Shown here piece after piece: positions 41,842 through 54,700 of a stretch of DNA of 64,000 nt. The stretch spans positions 630,948-694,947 of the forward strand of contig VZTI01005197.1 in assembly GCA_013397865.1 (NCBI GenBank), in the 5' to 3' direction. Below the pieces are notes generated by a model that saw only the letters and a program-made list of their open reading frames with translations, ran no database searches and was not told where the DNA came from. The DNA is from Struthidea cinerea (lineage: Eukaryota; Chordata; Aves; Passeriformes; Corcoracidae). The position numbers were made by a program, and so were the translations under genes. Each line of letters starts with the position of its first letter. Position 1 is the stretch's first letter.

Positions 41842-42594
41842 GCTGTAATACATAATAACAAGTGGATATTATTATTTTTAAGTATTTTAAAAACCCTTAG
41901 AACTAAAATAGTTTGATGATTACAGAGATATTAGTATGTGATTATACAGTGTTTTAATCTATATTCATTTTATACACAAAGTTCATGAAACAGTAAGCAG
42001 CAACTCTGCTATGCATGTGTATCAGCTACAATTAGCAGCCTGATCCAGAAAATGCTGAGCACCCTCACATTTTGACCAGTCAGTGTGAGAAGATGGTCAG
42101 CAGCTTCTAGGATGGGGCCCAAATGATGCACTGGAAGGAGTATGTGATGGCAATGACAATATTTTAATGGACGTTTTCTTATGGAATCTCTAAGAAAATA
42201 CATTTTTATAGTCATTGATAAGCACCAGCTCACAACACTGCATGTGGCTGCATCACTTGCACATTACATTTCCCGACAAACTGCATATACAATACATCTA
42301 GAATTCTCAGTACAGAGAGAACTGTAGCACTTACAAATTACCACAGGGAAAATACAGTTTATAGTAGCATTTCCAACAGTGACGTTGCAACATTACTTTA
42401 GCGACTATGTTCCTTATGCAAAGGAAAAATAAAAAGTAGTCAGTGACATACTTCCTGAAATTTTAATACTGGCTTTCAGGTGTTAACAATCTAAAGTGCT
42501 TTCATGTTTCATACAGTTTTAAAAATTTTCAATTTATACAAAAAAAAATTCCAAATATTTATAAATTTATTTTATACATTTGTGAATGTACGAT

Positions 42595-42796
42595 TTAGTC
42601 TATTCCTGTTTCCTCCCCGAAAAAATTTGCATTGCCATCACCCAAATCTCGCTTTTGAAACCAAGTCTGTGAGTTTGTTCCTTGAATATAAGCATCCAGA
42701 AAATAGCAGATTCCAGGGATATCACTGGGAAAATTTGGCGGAAGCTCCTCTCTTGAGCGTGGTGTGAACACAAAACCTGGGTATTCCTTTAACAAC
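42595..42796 (-). CDS. GUCY1A1: GUCY1A1 last coding exon and stop (residues 622-688)
   Basis: The acceptor TTCTAG|GTTGTT opens (R)LLKEYPGFVFTPRSREELPP, followed by the alpha-1 C-terminus ending ...GEETGID and TAA at 42597-42595. The FTPRSREELPPNFPS block and the GID ending are diagnostic of alpha-1. An AATAAA lies only about 24 bases after the stop (42571-42566, minus strand), probably too close to be the main cleavage signal. Confidence 0.96.
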
Positions 42797-45700
42797 CTAG
42801 AACAAAAATGAATCACCTTGATTAAAAATGAATCAGTCACTAATGAGTGCAGATACTCAACAATTGTTCACGTATGGCAGGGAGAATCCAATTAAATTTT
42901 TATAGTTATTTACTGAAAATATAAAAAATAATGTTTACTTGGTAACCTTGATAACCTATAAACTTGTGCATCAGTGCAAATAGCAGTATCGCCTCTTTTT
43001 TTGTCTTGTCAATGTTTTGCACGTAGGTGCTATGTTTGTTGTAAATATTTTCAAAAATTATTTGGTGCTGAAAGCTAGCTCATATCTGCACATCAAATGC
43101 ACCGTAATTAATGCTTCAAAGAATGGAGTACTGTGAACCTTATTAATTAAACTATTCAGACCCTCTTACCAATTCTAATATTATTTCCTTTTTCACAGAT
43201 TGAAACAGAGAGTGCTAATTTGTAGGGATGAATATTGGTAACTTGTATCTAAGCTTTCAAACAATTACAGGAGTAACTGCAATATACAGGAGTTGTGCAA
43301 GGTGCCATAACGTTATCAGTGTGTCTTTAGAATTGGTGAATGAATCAAAACTTAAAAAACACCAAACAAAAAGGAGGTTAACACCTCATTCACTCAGAAA
43401 AAAAAAGAAACTCCACAACAACAACCGTTTATCCGTTAATCAAATTGCCTATTTTCTAGGGGTATCATTCAAGATGATTTTCCATACGAATGGAAGGGAA
43501 AAACAGTGTTGGCCAGCACTGCTTATGTTGACAAACATAAGCACTGGCAATGCTAATGCTCTCTTTGTGTTTTCAGAGTGCATGATCAAAAGGGTTACTT
43601 TCTGTGTGCTCTAATACCTGTGCTGCTTTTTCTAAATCACCTATCCAAGATCATCTAAAGCTTGGCACCCTGTATGTCACATAACACATGCTGCGGGGGA
43701 TGTCAGGATCCTGTGCCAAATTCTCTGCCTGATGTTGAATGCAGAACCTTACCACAAGGCATTATAAGATATGTGGCAGTGGGTACAAGCTGAGTAGGAA
43801 CAACAGACTACAGTCCAGGCTACAGTGAGGGTAGCAGAGCTTCCTTAAAAGGTAAAAAAAAAAATTTTGCTTATTTTACCCAGCCAGCCATACCAGCCAT
43901 ATCACTTCCTTCTAGTAGATTCACTCTTTACAGTACATTCTTATAGAACTTTTGGAAGAAACAATAATGTCTGTCAGCTCAGTGACATAAAATTCAGACC
44001 TGGACCTGGAGTTCAGATGTCGACTGTTGTTACCATCACATTCAAAACAGTTTCCTATTGTCTTGCCTGGCATCTACAAGACACTATTACTTGGCCATTA
44101 CTTGCAACATGATTTGCAAGGTGATTTTGAAGTACAATTACACAGACAATACAAAGACAGTGTTAGGTTTGAAGGACAAAGGAAAGCTGCTGTATTTCCC
44201 ATGGGAGAGCCTGCTAGCTGTCTGCGTAATCACGGACTACACGTTACTAAAAATACCTGATCTGAGTTCCATACTAACAGATTTAAACTGAACTGAAAAA
44301 CCCGTATAAACTAAACACTGGTGGTTTTGATTCATTGCAATCTATTCAGTCATCCTTCCTAACCAAAGGAGAATGAAGACTTGTAAGGTGATGTTTAACC
44401 ACTCTCCAGTGAGGTTTTTGTTTTCAAGGGCACCTGCAGCCAGTTTGGCATCCAGTTCACCGTGAAAGCTAGAAGAAGAGCAAACTATATGAGGAAGAAG
44501 GAAGAAAAAGCAAGATGTATACAACTGTGGTGTAAGAGGCAAAGTTGGCCCAGACAGTCAATGTCTGAAAAACAAGAATCAGTTGTTCTGTTTCACCTTT
44601 TTTCTTGCTGCTGCTGGTTGAAGTCTGGCTGTTAATAACTGTGGTGCATTCATGAGCAGTCAGATAAAAAGAAAAAGAGGAAAACATGTAGCAGTACTTC
44701 AAGGAAGAACAAAAAACAACACAAAGGTAATAGACTACTACAGTAACTACTGCAGGTAGACATTTTACATACATCAAGCGCTGTACCTGTAAGTTGTTGG
44801 GCTGACATTTATTTTTCTAGGTATACTGCAAGATTCAAACTTATTGGCAAGGGTTACATTATTTCCAAAAAGGCAATAACGAGGCATTTTAACCCCAACA
44901 ACTCCAGCAAAGACAGATCCAGAATGAAGGCCAATACGCATCTTTAAACAAAAGAAAGAAAACAGCATTATTAGGTAAAATAGAATTAGTAAAGTCAATT
45001 TTACAAATGATTCTTCAATTAAAAAAAAAAAAGAAATAAAGAATGAGCTACTAAAATAAACTGAGTTAGCAGAGCCTCCTTAAAATATCTGTACTCTGGT
45101 CATTATTGCTCGTGCAGAGGGAACTAGCTGAAGTTTATCTTGCATTGCATTTCTAGTAAGTAATCCTACCATATCAAAATATGACTGCAAACTGCTGTGA
45201 ACTTAGCTCATAGTCAGATTTTTGACTCTTACTTAGCTGATGCTGCTTTCTGTGGTTCTTTTTGGTGGGGCTTTTTTTGAGGTGTGCTCTTTCTCTCATG
45301 TGCATTACACAAGTGTGGAGATGTTTCCTTCAGAATAGCATTCTGACACAATAATGGCATGATGTCAGAAAGCTTGTGCGTCTACTATGCGTGCTACTCT
45401 TTACATATCCAGAGAGCATCATACCATTATGAAGAAGTTACAATTTCTAACTTTGAGTGTAAAAGCAGAAAAACCTGCAACAAAACCAAAATCCACCAAC
45501 ACAGTAAAGATGGCTGAACTATGTTCATTGAAATGTAAGTCTGATTCAAAGTATGCCATTTGTGGTCACACCTTTTTTTCTTTGACAATTGATACATAAA
45601 ACGGCAATAGACTGTGTGACAAATTTATTGCTTTGATTAGGAATAATAACAATAGCCAATGATTTCATGAAGCATTTAAATAAAAGACATGTCTGCTTTA

Positions 45701-48700
45701 ATTAAAAATAGATAGTTTCCTTCTAAGAAGCCTCTGTTAGGTACTTAAACAATACAACTTTTTTCTCCTTATTTTAAAATTAATTTTAAAATGTAGTAGC
45801 ATTTGCATGTAAATGATAAACTTGTTATAATATTGTCAGGATGTTTCCAGATTTTTTAAGTGTAACTTAATTTGATATTGCAAAATACAAAAAGAACAAC
45901 ATTTATTTATAATACAATATTGCTGTTCTCTGTGATAAATGTGGAGCATATAATCCTCTTAATAACCATTTTCTTTGTCTTGGAATACAAATATTCATTT
46001 ATCTAAAATTAAAAAAAAAAAGCATTAAGCTTTCTGGAGGAACAAATGAACAGATAAATGTTAAAAATTAGCAAATGAAAGACATAATGAACTGAGACAC
46101 CTCTATTAAAAATACCAGGATGCCATTCCAGGCCATTTGAACATAGTCGAAAGTCCACATCATTTTTCATGCACACAGGCCTTTCTTTTTCTTTCTCAGT
46201 GAGAGATAATCCTACATGAAAATTTCAGTACATGTGTAAGTTCCCATTGAAAGGAAGCCATAAATATAATTACCACTGAATTTAACAGTTGCTTTGACAG
46301 CATTAACACCATTATCTTATGGTGGTTCAGTATCTGACTGTAAAACAAGAACAGCAATGGAATCCTTTAAGATGCGCGGATTACTACAATCAGAACGTCT
46401 CTGGGCATTCATATTCATAGCTTCTGCGTCAAAAGACTTGGAAGTCTAATTTGGAAAGAGGATTAGTCATTTCCTTAGAAAAGAGAATATTCCATGACAC
46501 CGACAGATTTATTGCTACTGAGACAAAAACTGCAGTGTGTCAGATTGCACCTATTGACTTCATTGCATTTGTCTTTTGGGTTGATTTTCAGACCTCTATT
46601 TCATCTTTACTGCTCCACAAAACTCTCATCCATAGAACTAAAAAGGTCAGCTTCTCCAGCCACAGTCACTCGATTCCCCAAATTGTCAGAGTTAATGCAA
46701 TGATGTGAAATTTCTTTGAGACAAAATCCCAGAAAGCAATTAAACAAACAAAAATGCTCACTTTAACCAAATAAAATACAATTAAATATATGACCTTGAT
46801 AGGCTCTCCATGGGGAGACACCACCTCGTCTGACAGTTCCATCATCTTCAGGGCCATCAGTGCTATTTGAACAGCATGTGTTTCACTTTCTTTGTGTAAG
46901 CCTCCAGCAACACAGTAGGCATCTCCAATAGTCTCAACCTAAAACAGGCATATTTGTTTCATTCTTGTTACTGTTAGACTGTTTGATAAATATAAAGGAA
47001 CAGCCTATCTTCAGTAAGAATTGTAGCTACACACAATTCTTGACCAAGTCTTATTTTTCCTGCAAAATTATTTAAGTACTGGACAAATCCTGCAGTATCA
47101 TGCAAAAGGAAAAATTGCACAAGTTATATTTATTGCTGAGCATAATTCTAAAATACTTTTCCTTTTTCACTTACTGTCAGGCACCCACAGCTACATTAAA
47201 CACCTATTTAGTCCAGATTCACAGCACTGTCATTGAACTTAATTTTTAAAATTAACTTTTAAGTTTTGACGGGTTTCTCTCTTGGCCGAATGAACAATTG
47301 TTCATGTCGATTTTATTTGTTTTGTTCTATGATTTGTCTTTCATTTAAAAAAGGTTTATGGCAAAATAATTTTTTGACCTCTATTATCTTCTGTCCCATT
47401 TAGTCCCAATTTCCTTTCCTGCCCCAGAATCCCACAGAAAAGCAATGAATTGTGTACCTTGTAGACATCCAGTTCTCCACATTGGTAATCAAAGCGAGTA
47501 TAAAGCTCATTAAGCATGGTGATAACCTGCATAGGTGAGCATTGGGAACAGATGGCGGTGAACCCAACAATGTCAGAAAAAAGCATTGTGACATTATTAA
47601 ATTTCTTGGCTTGTACAACTTGTCCCTGCCACAGCTGCTGAGCAACCTCTCCAGGAAAAATTGAAAACAGAAGATCTACAGTCTTCTTCTTCTCTTCTTC
47701 AAGTGCTTGATGGGCCTGCTCGAGGGTTGCTTTTAGCTTTCCTAACCTCTTCTTCAGCCCATCCTGGGCTCTAGCCTGCTCTCCTATCAGAACAACATCT
47801 CTTAAAGCATTGTGAATGGGAATATCGGAGAGGTACAATCCACGTCCTGTAAAATCTTCTAGTCTATCCACACAGGGAGATCCCAAGAATAGAATGGCAC
47901 TGGATTCAAAAATATAGATCATTTGGCCTTTAAGATCCATTACCTGAAACAGTTAAAGAAACAAGAATTCATGCAAAACATGCATGGCAATGATTTAGAA
48001 GCAAGAAGTTTTAGAGAAAATACATTTTGCTAACATGGAAGAAAATCAAGACTGGTCCGTAGTCCTTACATTTTCATTTATTTGCTTAGAAAAGACATGG
48101 GGTGCTGCATCACAGAGCCATCAAATAAGTTCATTTTTATTCAGTCCTCTGCTACAAAAGGACCCCAACTTAAGGATAAACACCTAGTTATGTTTGAGTA
48201 TCAGTTTTTCTTAGGGAGAAAAGAAAACCAAAAATAATAATTTTGTGCATTTTCAGCAATTGATAAAATGTGTGACTACAGTGGCCTATGATTTTCTACT
48301 AATAACTAGTTCATGCACCACTTTCTCCATAAGTGAGGAAATCTGCTTCAGTGTTTTCATAGGGTGTTCAGTACTCACTGCAATTTAAAATTAAAGGCAT
48401 AAACAGCAGAAATATCCAATTTTAATGGTCTAACAAGGAAAATATTTTGTGTGAAAGGTTTTTATGTCCCTTCTGTAGCCAGTTGTGTAATGTGTAAGGT
48501 GCTGCAGAGCTTAGCTTAACATGGCTTTGAAAGACCACTCTTTTAATAAAATCTGTTCCCTACTAACAGACATTTGCATATGCAAGTACATACAAAATCA
48601 AAGCCAAGTCTACTACCCTTGTAGTCATTCCAGTGCAGAAATGGATCTGTGATGAAGTAGCTACGGTTTTTAATAGTAGCTACACTAGTAACTGGGTAAA

Positions 48701-51700
48701 ACTCTTTTACTGTTCTTCATTCAAGTTTTTGGAGAGTTGAGTCTGAACTGGTAATTCACCCTGGAGTGCCTCAGGTGTATATAAGCTGGAATTCAGCTGG
48801 GACCAGGAACGAATAAAAACAGTCATTGAATAGTCAATGTTTTTTACTGTCCCAGGTCATTTGTCACACACACCCAGCTTCAGCAAAGATAGTTGTAATC
48901 CCATCAGCTGAAACTAAGTGGAACCTTTGGTGATTGTATCTCATGAAAACATCACAGTATCAAAGATACCAACATAGCAAAGGCTGAATGATCGCAGAAA
49001 ACATCAATTTCTTTTCCCCAGATCCTAGAGCTGTTTCCAAATGACTCAGGGGTGTTTTGTTAAAGCTTTACCTGCCACTGTCCTTGTGCTGGAGATGCCC
49101 TTATTCTCAGCAGCATGGCATATCAATGGCTTTATCTCAGTATTTCAAATTATTAAAATAAAATCAAATTTGCAGTCTGATTTTACTTGTGTAAAAGTCC
49201 TAAAGCAGAATTTTGACTGAACATTGGCTTCAGAATCTGAATTACATTTCAGACCCTAATCAAATCATTATTATACAGTTGTATCAGATGTTCAGAGGTA
49301 GAAAATGCAAAATGCACCATGTTTTGTGGCTATTTTAACTCCATCTGAAGAAAACAAATTCCTCATAGAAGTAATGGTGTTAAAAAGTCTCTTACCATGG
49401 ATGGTTTCATATCAGTATTATCCCATCTTCTAACTCGTACAGTAAACTGCATATTTAGCATTGTCATTATTCCACTAAAAGTGCAGCTTACTTTGGGGGT
49501 AAGAATTTCAAAATACTCTTCAAAATTGGGCTTAGCTTGAAATTCTCTCCTGGTCAAAAGTCTTCTTATCCCATTTCCAATTTGAAGAACTGACATATCC
49601 TTGTCAAACATAAAATGAAATGGGAAAGTCTTACAGAACATAGAGGCAGGAATCACAAGTGAAGACTGTGGTTTACATGGAGATAAGGACGGTTTTGCAC
49701 TTTTGACTTGTATAGAATACAGCAAATAAGGCTGATTAGCAAACTCAGTGCAGTCGTTATGGAAACAAGGAGGCATGAGCATCACTTCCACCTCAGTTTC
49801 ATACAAAATATGAGCTGCTGCTTTAATTATACCAGGTAGAATAAGACTTGTGATCTTCTTAGGAAAGAAATAATAAACATTTAAGAAGTCCTGATCTTTC
49901 TCCAGGCATAATATGGAGGCATCTTCAAGTCTGTCCTTTTTTCCTGCTTCTTGGCTGTGGCCACTCTGCTTCAGCAGAGTAGTGAAACTATTCAAGAAGT
50001 CCTTAAGGGTCCCTCCAATAACCCCTAATATGTGTTCATCCTCTTCATAGCATATTTTGAATAGCTCTTCACCAAGAGATTCCCGTAGAGACTCCACGGG
50101 AACACCTGCACGGAACCACATTTTAGTCAGAACTGCACTCATCATCCTGAATCACAGGCCATTTCTTCATCCACATTTTTTTCATCCTAGACCAAAGCAA
50201 ACTGACAATATCCTTCCCTGATCCAGCACTGACACCTGAGGGCACTCTCATTTAGGAGTCCTGGCAACAAGGCCTGGAAATGGGGGGACAATTTGTTGTC
50301 ATTTAGAAAGATCCACGATTCGGTGTTCTTTGTAGAGATGTAGACAAAACGAATGCAAGTTTTGGCACAAGATTTAACTCAACTCCCTTAGATTGATATA
50401 AAGGAGTAAAATAAGAATTTTAAAAATTAACGTAAGAATAAAATAGGATCTGTAGATATAAGTACTATGCCTGACCCAGTACATTAAATGACCCTAGGCA
50501 TGTTCTGGAGCACTGAGGCCAGTTGGCACCAAATGGCTCACATCTTTCCTAGTAAATTTGTTTTAACGGGATAGCTTCATGCAAACTGACTGTTGGGAAC
50601 GTTCCAATTCCCCAGCTATTACTGGGAATCCTTTGAGAAAGTATTGTCTCTCACAGCCTAACTGTGTGCCTGGACCAGTTTAACAGTTTAAGTGTACAGA
50701 ACACTGTATTTCAGTTGCAGGAAATGCTAATTTACTATTACAGATGTAGCCAAAGTTACATATTACAAATTATAGAGTTCTCTTCTGACACACAACAGTC
50801 CTTCAGATTATGAAATAACATATTAGTAACAAGACTAATTTATATAAAATATATTATTTTTTATATATATAGCGTATATAATCTATTTATTTATTTATAT
50901 ATATTATTAAACAAGCTTACATTACCTGCTGCATTAGCGTGATCACTGATTACTTTTTCAAAATCTTCTCTATCACCAGTTTTTCTGCAGAGATCATAAA
51001 AATATAAATAAAACCCCTAAATAATCAAGATAAACGCTGTTAAAATAGTAAGTACAGAAGTTACCTACCTTGTCTTTAAATTGTATAGACCCAGTTCTGC
51101 TGATCAAATAGGAAGTTTTTAATTAATTCAAAAGGGGGTCTTGGTAGATTCTTAGATTATCCTGTGCATTTCTGGTAAATTAAAGCTTTGGTGGTCTGAG
51201 CTCAAATTATGGATTTAGGCCAAATGCTATTGCATGTCATTGTAACACTCCTGGTTTTTGTTTGGTTTGTGTTTTTTTCTTGAAGCCAAAACCATATTTC
51301 CTAACATATTGTATAATATAATTGGAATTTATATTCAAGCATTTTTTGGAATTACATTGCATTTAATTCATAAGAGGTGCGAAGGTATTTCTGCTTTGAG
51401 AGGAAATACCAATAACAACTATTAACCACAAAATTACTTTTTCATTGGTAGTAACGCAGATATTTGACACGAACCTGCAGCCCTGAGTTCTCTGAGGACA
51501 ATAAATGTCAACCTGAATGTTTGACTCACAGTTACGAGAATGACATATAGCTTAGATTAACCTTCATATAAGCAATAAACTCCTAATACATGCTGTCTGA
51601 ATTTCTTCACTTGGAATACCATAGGTATATTTATATGCAAAAGCAATACAGACATTTAGATTTGTTTTACATTTGCATTATTGCCTCATTCAGAATATCA

Positions 51701-54700
51701 CAGTAATTTTTTCTTTTCAAGTAATACTCCAGGGAAGCAACACATAATTAAAGAATGGGAAAACATTCATAGCAATAAGCCAGTCAGCAATTGCAAAGCA
51801 CATCTGACCCGCTATCTTTGGTTCAGTCAATGTATGTAAAGTGCTTCAAAAATATCAAGTATAATTTAAAAGATACACTGCAATTATCTATTCTTACCAT
51901 GGTGAGCAACAGTGTAGTTTCCAACTTGATTATTTTTCTTCACTTCAGAAAGCACATTTAAACTGATGGGCTTATTTTTTCAGATGCATTCAATAAAGTA
52001 AATCCTCAGTGTATCATGAGATGCTAAGAAATTCTCACTCCCCACAAGGCTCAAATGATTAATATTGGATTAGAACTAAGAAGTGCTGAAAATTGAGCTG
52101 AGTTCCTCAGAAACAGAAACCAGAAGCCAAGTAAGCTCAGGAAAACATCCATGTCAATATCTGTAGTGTATGAGTGTTCACTCATACAGTGTATCAGAAA
52201 CCAAATTCTTTTGTTTAATACTAATTGTATTTAAAACTCTTTCCCTGGGGTCTTAGAATCAGTGGGCTAGATCCATATACAACCATATCTATCGTTCCAT
52301 CTATGCCAAGCAGTCTCTGAGTTCCTCCAAAGTCCTTGCCTGTTTCCCTGCACAATTTGCCCATTAAGTCAACTTTGTGAGTGATATAAATATTTGTGAA
52401 TATTTTAAAATAAGCGAAATCATTACTAGCTTACATTACATGAAATGTTACACACCAATTTGACAAGATAATTGAAAACAAATTCCAGAAGTCTTGATTC
52501 CCAGTCACCACCCCATTCCTAGTCCTTATGAACTGTCTGAAAAACATTTTTGCAGTGAAGTTAGTTACAAACCCATTACACTTACATACCTGGTTTCTTT
52601 TATTCTGTGTTTTGCTAGTGTTCTCTGCAGTGCAAGATTTAGCCTTTCAAACTGGGGAAAAAAATATGTATGTCATATGTATCTATGTCATTGATGAAAA
52701 TTTAATCATGAGATAACATTTTTATACAAAAAATTACTTTGCCATCCTTGGGACTAATGACTTTTTTCAAGACACTATTGTTGTTAGAAACAGTATGTCA
52801 CTTCTGTGGTTACAGAGTTTACTTTATATTCATCTCTTCAGCTCCAGTCCTTCTCTAATTAAGCCCCTCAGTTCATGTGCACCAGCGGTTGTGTATTTTA
52901 AATACAGTGATGTTCTTTACCTCCAAGTTTTCAGATGGCAATAAAGACGGTGCTGCTAAGAAATAAGTATAACTAACACAGCTTTCTATTATTACACATC
53001 TTCCCCCCAGAAAACACACAGCACCATAAATACAAAATGCAGAAAAAAAACCTTTTCAGTTTAAGACAGATACTCCTAACAGAAAAAGCCACTTATATTC
53101 TGCATTATGCCCAAAGCAAAACAGTTAAAAGTAAATCTTACAGCAAATAACTTTTCTTGGAATATGAATAGTCAGACTTTTTCAGGGCAATTTCCCCATT
53201 TTCAGGGCAATTTTCCATAGTGTCAAGACAGAAATTGAAAAAGGTGACAGTTTCAAATGCAGCTATAAAAGATCAATGTAACATTCTATGCCTCAGATTA
53301 CCACCTTTTATGTTTTCAAGACTATAACATTTCAAGACAACATTAGAACCATTCTTTTAAAGAAAAAGAACAATTTTGGCTGTGTATGCCGCAACCCCAG
53401 ATATCCTTCAGATGAAAATCTAGTCACTGTAGATATCCTTTATAAAAGGATTCTCTAATAAAAGACATTTTAGAGCATAATGAATATTTGCCTTAAATTA
53501 CTTCAATCCCATGATTCCATATCCCTTCTGCAGCTCCTAATTGGAACAGATGGAACATTTTCTAAATATGCATGTTTCAAATTGTTAGGGCCAGTAAAGC
53601 TGTCATATGTATGTAGTCTCTGATATTCAAAACCCAAACTTCCCACACAGGCAGGGTCATAGAATAGTACTATACTGGCATGACCGAATTTGGCTGTGAG
53701 GCTTCCTGTGGCCTGGCTTTTCCTTGGTTCTCATCCCCTGAAGAAACAAGCAGCTTTTACTGCATCTTTTACTTTTTGTATTTTCATGAGGAAAGTTTGC
53801 ACAACCAAAGAAAATATCACGTGAAAGAAAGGCAATATATTCTGGAAATGTTTTCCAAGCAAAAATCTAAAGTGAATTAGATATGTATAGGTATGTATAT
53901 CTATCTTTGTATATACAATATACCATACCATGTATATGAACACAGCATAAATTACATCTGTGTAGAAACTGATACAGTAAGTGGAATGCCATCCAATTCA
54001 TTACTTATATATGAGCAATGTTCTCTATATTTCTGCAAAGAAAGAAGCAAATAAAACAACAACATGCACTACATTGTATCTCAAATTTAATCAAAAAGTT
54101 GTGTGGATGCACTGTGTCCTGGACTTCCATGCATAGCTTGCTGTTTCCATGAGAAGTTCATGAATCAATAGGAGTCATGATGCAGTGCTGTTTCAGAGCT
54201 TCCAGTTGGAAGGAAGATGATGTTACTCAGTGGTGTTTAAGTAAGGTACTCTAAAGTATCTAAGCAATGAAAAATGTTTCTAAAGCAAAACCCTTTTATG
54301 GAAAACTAGGATTAGGAAGATGCTTAGGGCTTGACCCCAAACTAGCATGAGAACAGACTTGGACAAAGTTCTAATGAATATGAATAGAATAATTGTAAAT
54401 AGCAGCAACAATAACTTTGAACTTAAGTGGTTCCTAGGGTACATGGTCATAATATCTTCACTTTGCCAAGCTTTTGTCCCAGCTGATGAACTAGACTATC
54501 ATGATTAAGTAATAGGTAACTGCGTACATTTATACTACTCTTTAAAGAGAAAAAAAATACCAGTTATTAAAAATCCCACCAACAACTATATACTAGAAAA
54601 GGAATACAGCAACCATGACACCCTGGAAAGGGCACTTTGCCAGTTCATTTTTCGCTTAAAAGTCTTCTTCTTTATAAATGTAAAGATCAGTTTAAAGGTT

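Larger units (their letters stand above)
42797..46794 (-). other. GUCY1A1: Last two GUCY1A1 introns
   Basis: Introns 42797-44786 and 44942-46794 flank exon 7. The first contains the stem-loop at 43512-43548 and a plus-strand open frame of 128 codons (43228-43614) with no recognised identity. The second shows nothing of note. Confidence 0.85.

Noticed and set aside
43228..43614. Plus-strand open frame of 128 codons
   Set aside because: It lies within a GUCY1A1 intron, antisense, lysine- and asparagine-rich as expected from AT-rich DNA, with no family match.
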